A stretch of DNA of 64,000 bases, taken from NCBI GenBank assembly GCA_958299035.1, contig CATQJL010000001.1:76777594-76841593 (forward strand), read 5' to 3'. Shown in pieces: positions 62,399 to 64,000 of this stretch. This DNA is from Cylicocyclus nassatus (taxonomy: Eukaryota > Nematoda > Chromadorea > Rhabditida > Strongylidae). Below the pieces are notes generated by a model that saw only the letters and a list, made by a program, of their open reading frames with translations, was not told the DNA's origin and made no database searches. Position 1 is the first letter of the stretch; each line of letters starts with the position of its first letter. A program made the position numbers and the translations under genes.

Positions 62399-64000
62399 TG
62401 CGGAGGGATCGCAGCTTTGAAGAAAGCTTCAAGCCCTGAGGCTTCAGATATCTGTGACCGTATTCATCAACGAACCGGAACCCATTGGGTTTGCGAATCC
62501 AGTGGGTAAGATCGGTATTCACAAGTGCCCCTCTGGGTTCGCCAACCCATGACGTCACCAATGTGCCTCTCTAGTCGGTGGACTATTTTCCTTATTTTCC
62601 CACGCACACGAACCGCGCTAAACTAAAAGCGTCAGCACGCTTGACACGCTTTCGAGAACTCTTATGTTTGGATGAATGCCATCAATCAAAGTCTTTTATG
62701 CGACGAAACTTGCATTTCCTTATCATTGTCCTTCTTTATTTGAGTATTCTCTCGGAAGTCGACATGAATGTCGACTTGGAAAGAGACGCAAAAAAGGGCT
62801 CAACGCTTTTTGCGCAAGCGATCTTTCTAGCATTGTCTCTTATCTCACAAGCATATATTAGCCATACTTTTAAAAATTGCTCGACATAGCTGAGATATAG
62901 AATCTATATAATTTAAAGCTCGTTTTCCTCCCATTCTCACTTCACGAAATCAAGGAAGAAATGATTTTGATTGAAAACTTTTTCCCGCTTTTAAAGCGTT
63001 CATCTGCTGACTTGATCGGATTGAATTTTTTATTATCTGCGGAATAAACGAACATGACGAAGATGAACAAACATGGACAACCAAATACGTAACATGAATG
63101 CAGGTAGACGCTCTGCTTCCTATATGAGGCTCCCTCTCTAACCACAGCAAGTACGCACAAACATCGGAAAATGCATAGGCTTTCACGTTTTCAAAAAAAT
63201 TTCCGCAAAAGCTTGTTTGCAACTTTTCAAAGATTGCCAAATTGTGACTTGCATTTTGCTAATCCTACATCTCAGTGGAATATCTAATCAAAATTTATCC
63301 AACGACATTCCTGTCAGTCATAAAAAATATGGAAAGTGTTATTAATGCATATGTGTTACTAGCATTAACCGTCCCTGTCTATATGAACCCACATAATCAT
63401 TCAGCAAAAGGACTGGGTTCGCATGTAACCACTGAGGAATTTGCACCATGCTTGGGTTCGCCAACCCAGCGCTCAGTGGGCGGAACCCACGAGAACTGGG
63501 TAACTTGTTTTGTGAAATCCGGTATGCTTGACTTTTGGTTTCGCGAATCCACTGGGTTCGTTCGTGAATACCGGTTAAGTGGCTTTTTGTGTTCCGAAAC
63601 CCACTGGGTTCAGGAACCCACTAGTTTCGTGAATACCGATTTTGTGGGTTGAGCCTAACCAATGGGTTCTGAAACCCACTAGGTTCGTTGATGAATACGG
63701 CCACTGGATTTTATGATGTCTACCTGTCCGTAAGTATTCCCACCATCCTTCACTATGAACATATCGAGCGGGTGTATTAAGCTGTACAAGCCGCATTTTC
63801 TAGCTTTTGTAAGATACCCTGGATCCCCCTCGGCCGACCATCTGTTATTCAAAGTCATTTATCTTTCTTCGAAGTTAACGGAAATCCCAAAGTTGTACCG
63901 ATTATCTAACCTAATATTGCCTAGCATGTTGCTGATAAGAAGAAATGAGTTTTTGGAAATATTTGTTTTTTCGGTAAATCCCAACTTTCGACTTGTGTTC
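62399..64000. mobile_element. Truncated relative of the Harbinger-like palindrome with a nested element
   Basis: ggagggatcgcagctttgaa at 62402 and the sequence from ctggattttatgatg (63704) to the window end follow the left arm of 26965..27676. It lacks the GGGCCGCATGC terminus. The run is split by the element at 62452..63703 and continues past the window. Confidence 0.75.
62452..63703. mobile_element. TIR element with TGRCCGTATTCATCAACGAA ends
   Basis: TGACCGTATTCATCAACGAA at the left and the complement of ttcgttgatgaatacggcca at the right are flanked by CTG. Comparison with 27040-27052 (agatacctggattt) gives the empty site and a 3-bp duplication. Inside, a motif resembling cactgggttcg or tgggttcgccaaccca recurs many times near both ends (62470-62550 and 63415-63690). 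Confidence 0.82.

Overview
This window looks like nuclear DNA of a parasitic or free-living clade V (strongylid/rhabditine-like) nematode. Three things point that way: coding exons are short with GT/AG introns and TTTTCAG-type acceptors, each recognised start codon sits a few bases after an acceptor (as expected for spliced-leader trans-splicing), and the rest is dominated by terminal-inverted-repeat (TIR) DNA transposons. There are no bacterial features.

Region 1 (1-8829) is the gene-rich end. Two conserved genes lie head to tail on the plus strand. The first is an 8-exon ZFPL1 orthologue (141-2960; 324 aa, a cis-Golgi membrane zinc-finger protein). The second is a 20-exon NDUFS1/NUO-5 orthologue (3695-8829; 730 aa, the 75-kDa iron-sulphur subunit of mitochondrial complex I). 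Every exon junction in both models keeps frame. The same two families are neighbours in C. elegans as I recall (Y45G12B.2 and Y45G12B.1), so this may be an ancient operon or conserved pair. Several of their introns contain miniature transposons.

Region 2 (about 8830-39500) is mostly transposon-derived. It holds hAT-like elements with 8-bp target duplications, Tc1/mariner-like elements with TA duplications (most of them long palindromes), a Harbinger-like palindrome with a TTA duplication, piggyBac-like MITEs with TTAA, a MULE-like MITE with a 9-bp duplication, and a tRNA-derived SINE. Several are nested, and some have a natural empty site elsewhere in the window that proves the insertion. Weak gene evidence here is limited to an FHA-like ORF near 20.2-20.75 kb and exon-like ORFs near 16.1-17.6 kb on the minus strand.

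Region 3 (39616-47273) contains a secreted three-PAN/Apple-domain protein gene (10 exons, 472 aa) with a nested mariner-like insertion in one intron, a possible PAN remnant downstream, and a tiny minus-strand gene for a Cys-rich secreted peptide.

Region 4 (47.3-64 kb) is again repeats. It includes a roughly 4.5-kb inverted repeat (about 50733-55222), two Helitron-like elements carrying near-perfect internal hairpins, and a second hAT host element with a perfect GTTATAGC duplication. The unusual theme of the window is the number of long self-complementary units, each able to fold into long double-stranded RNA if transcribed.
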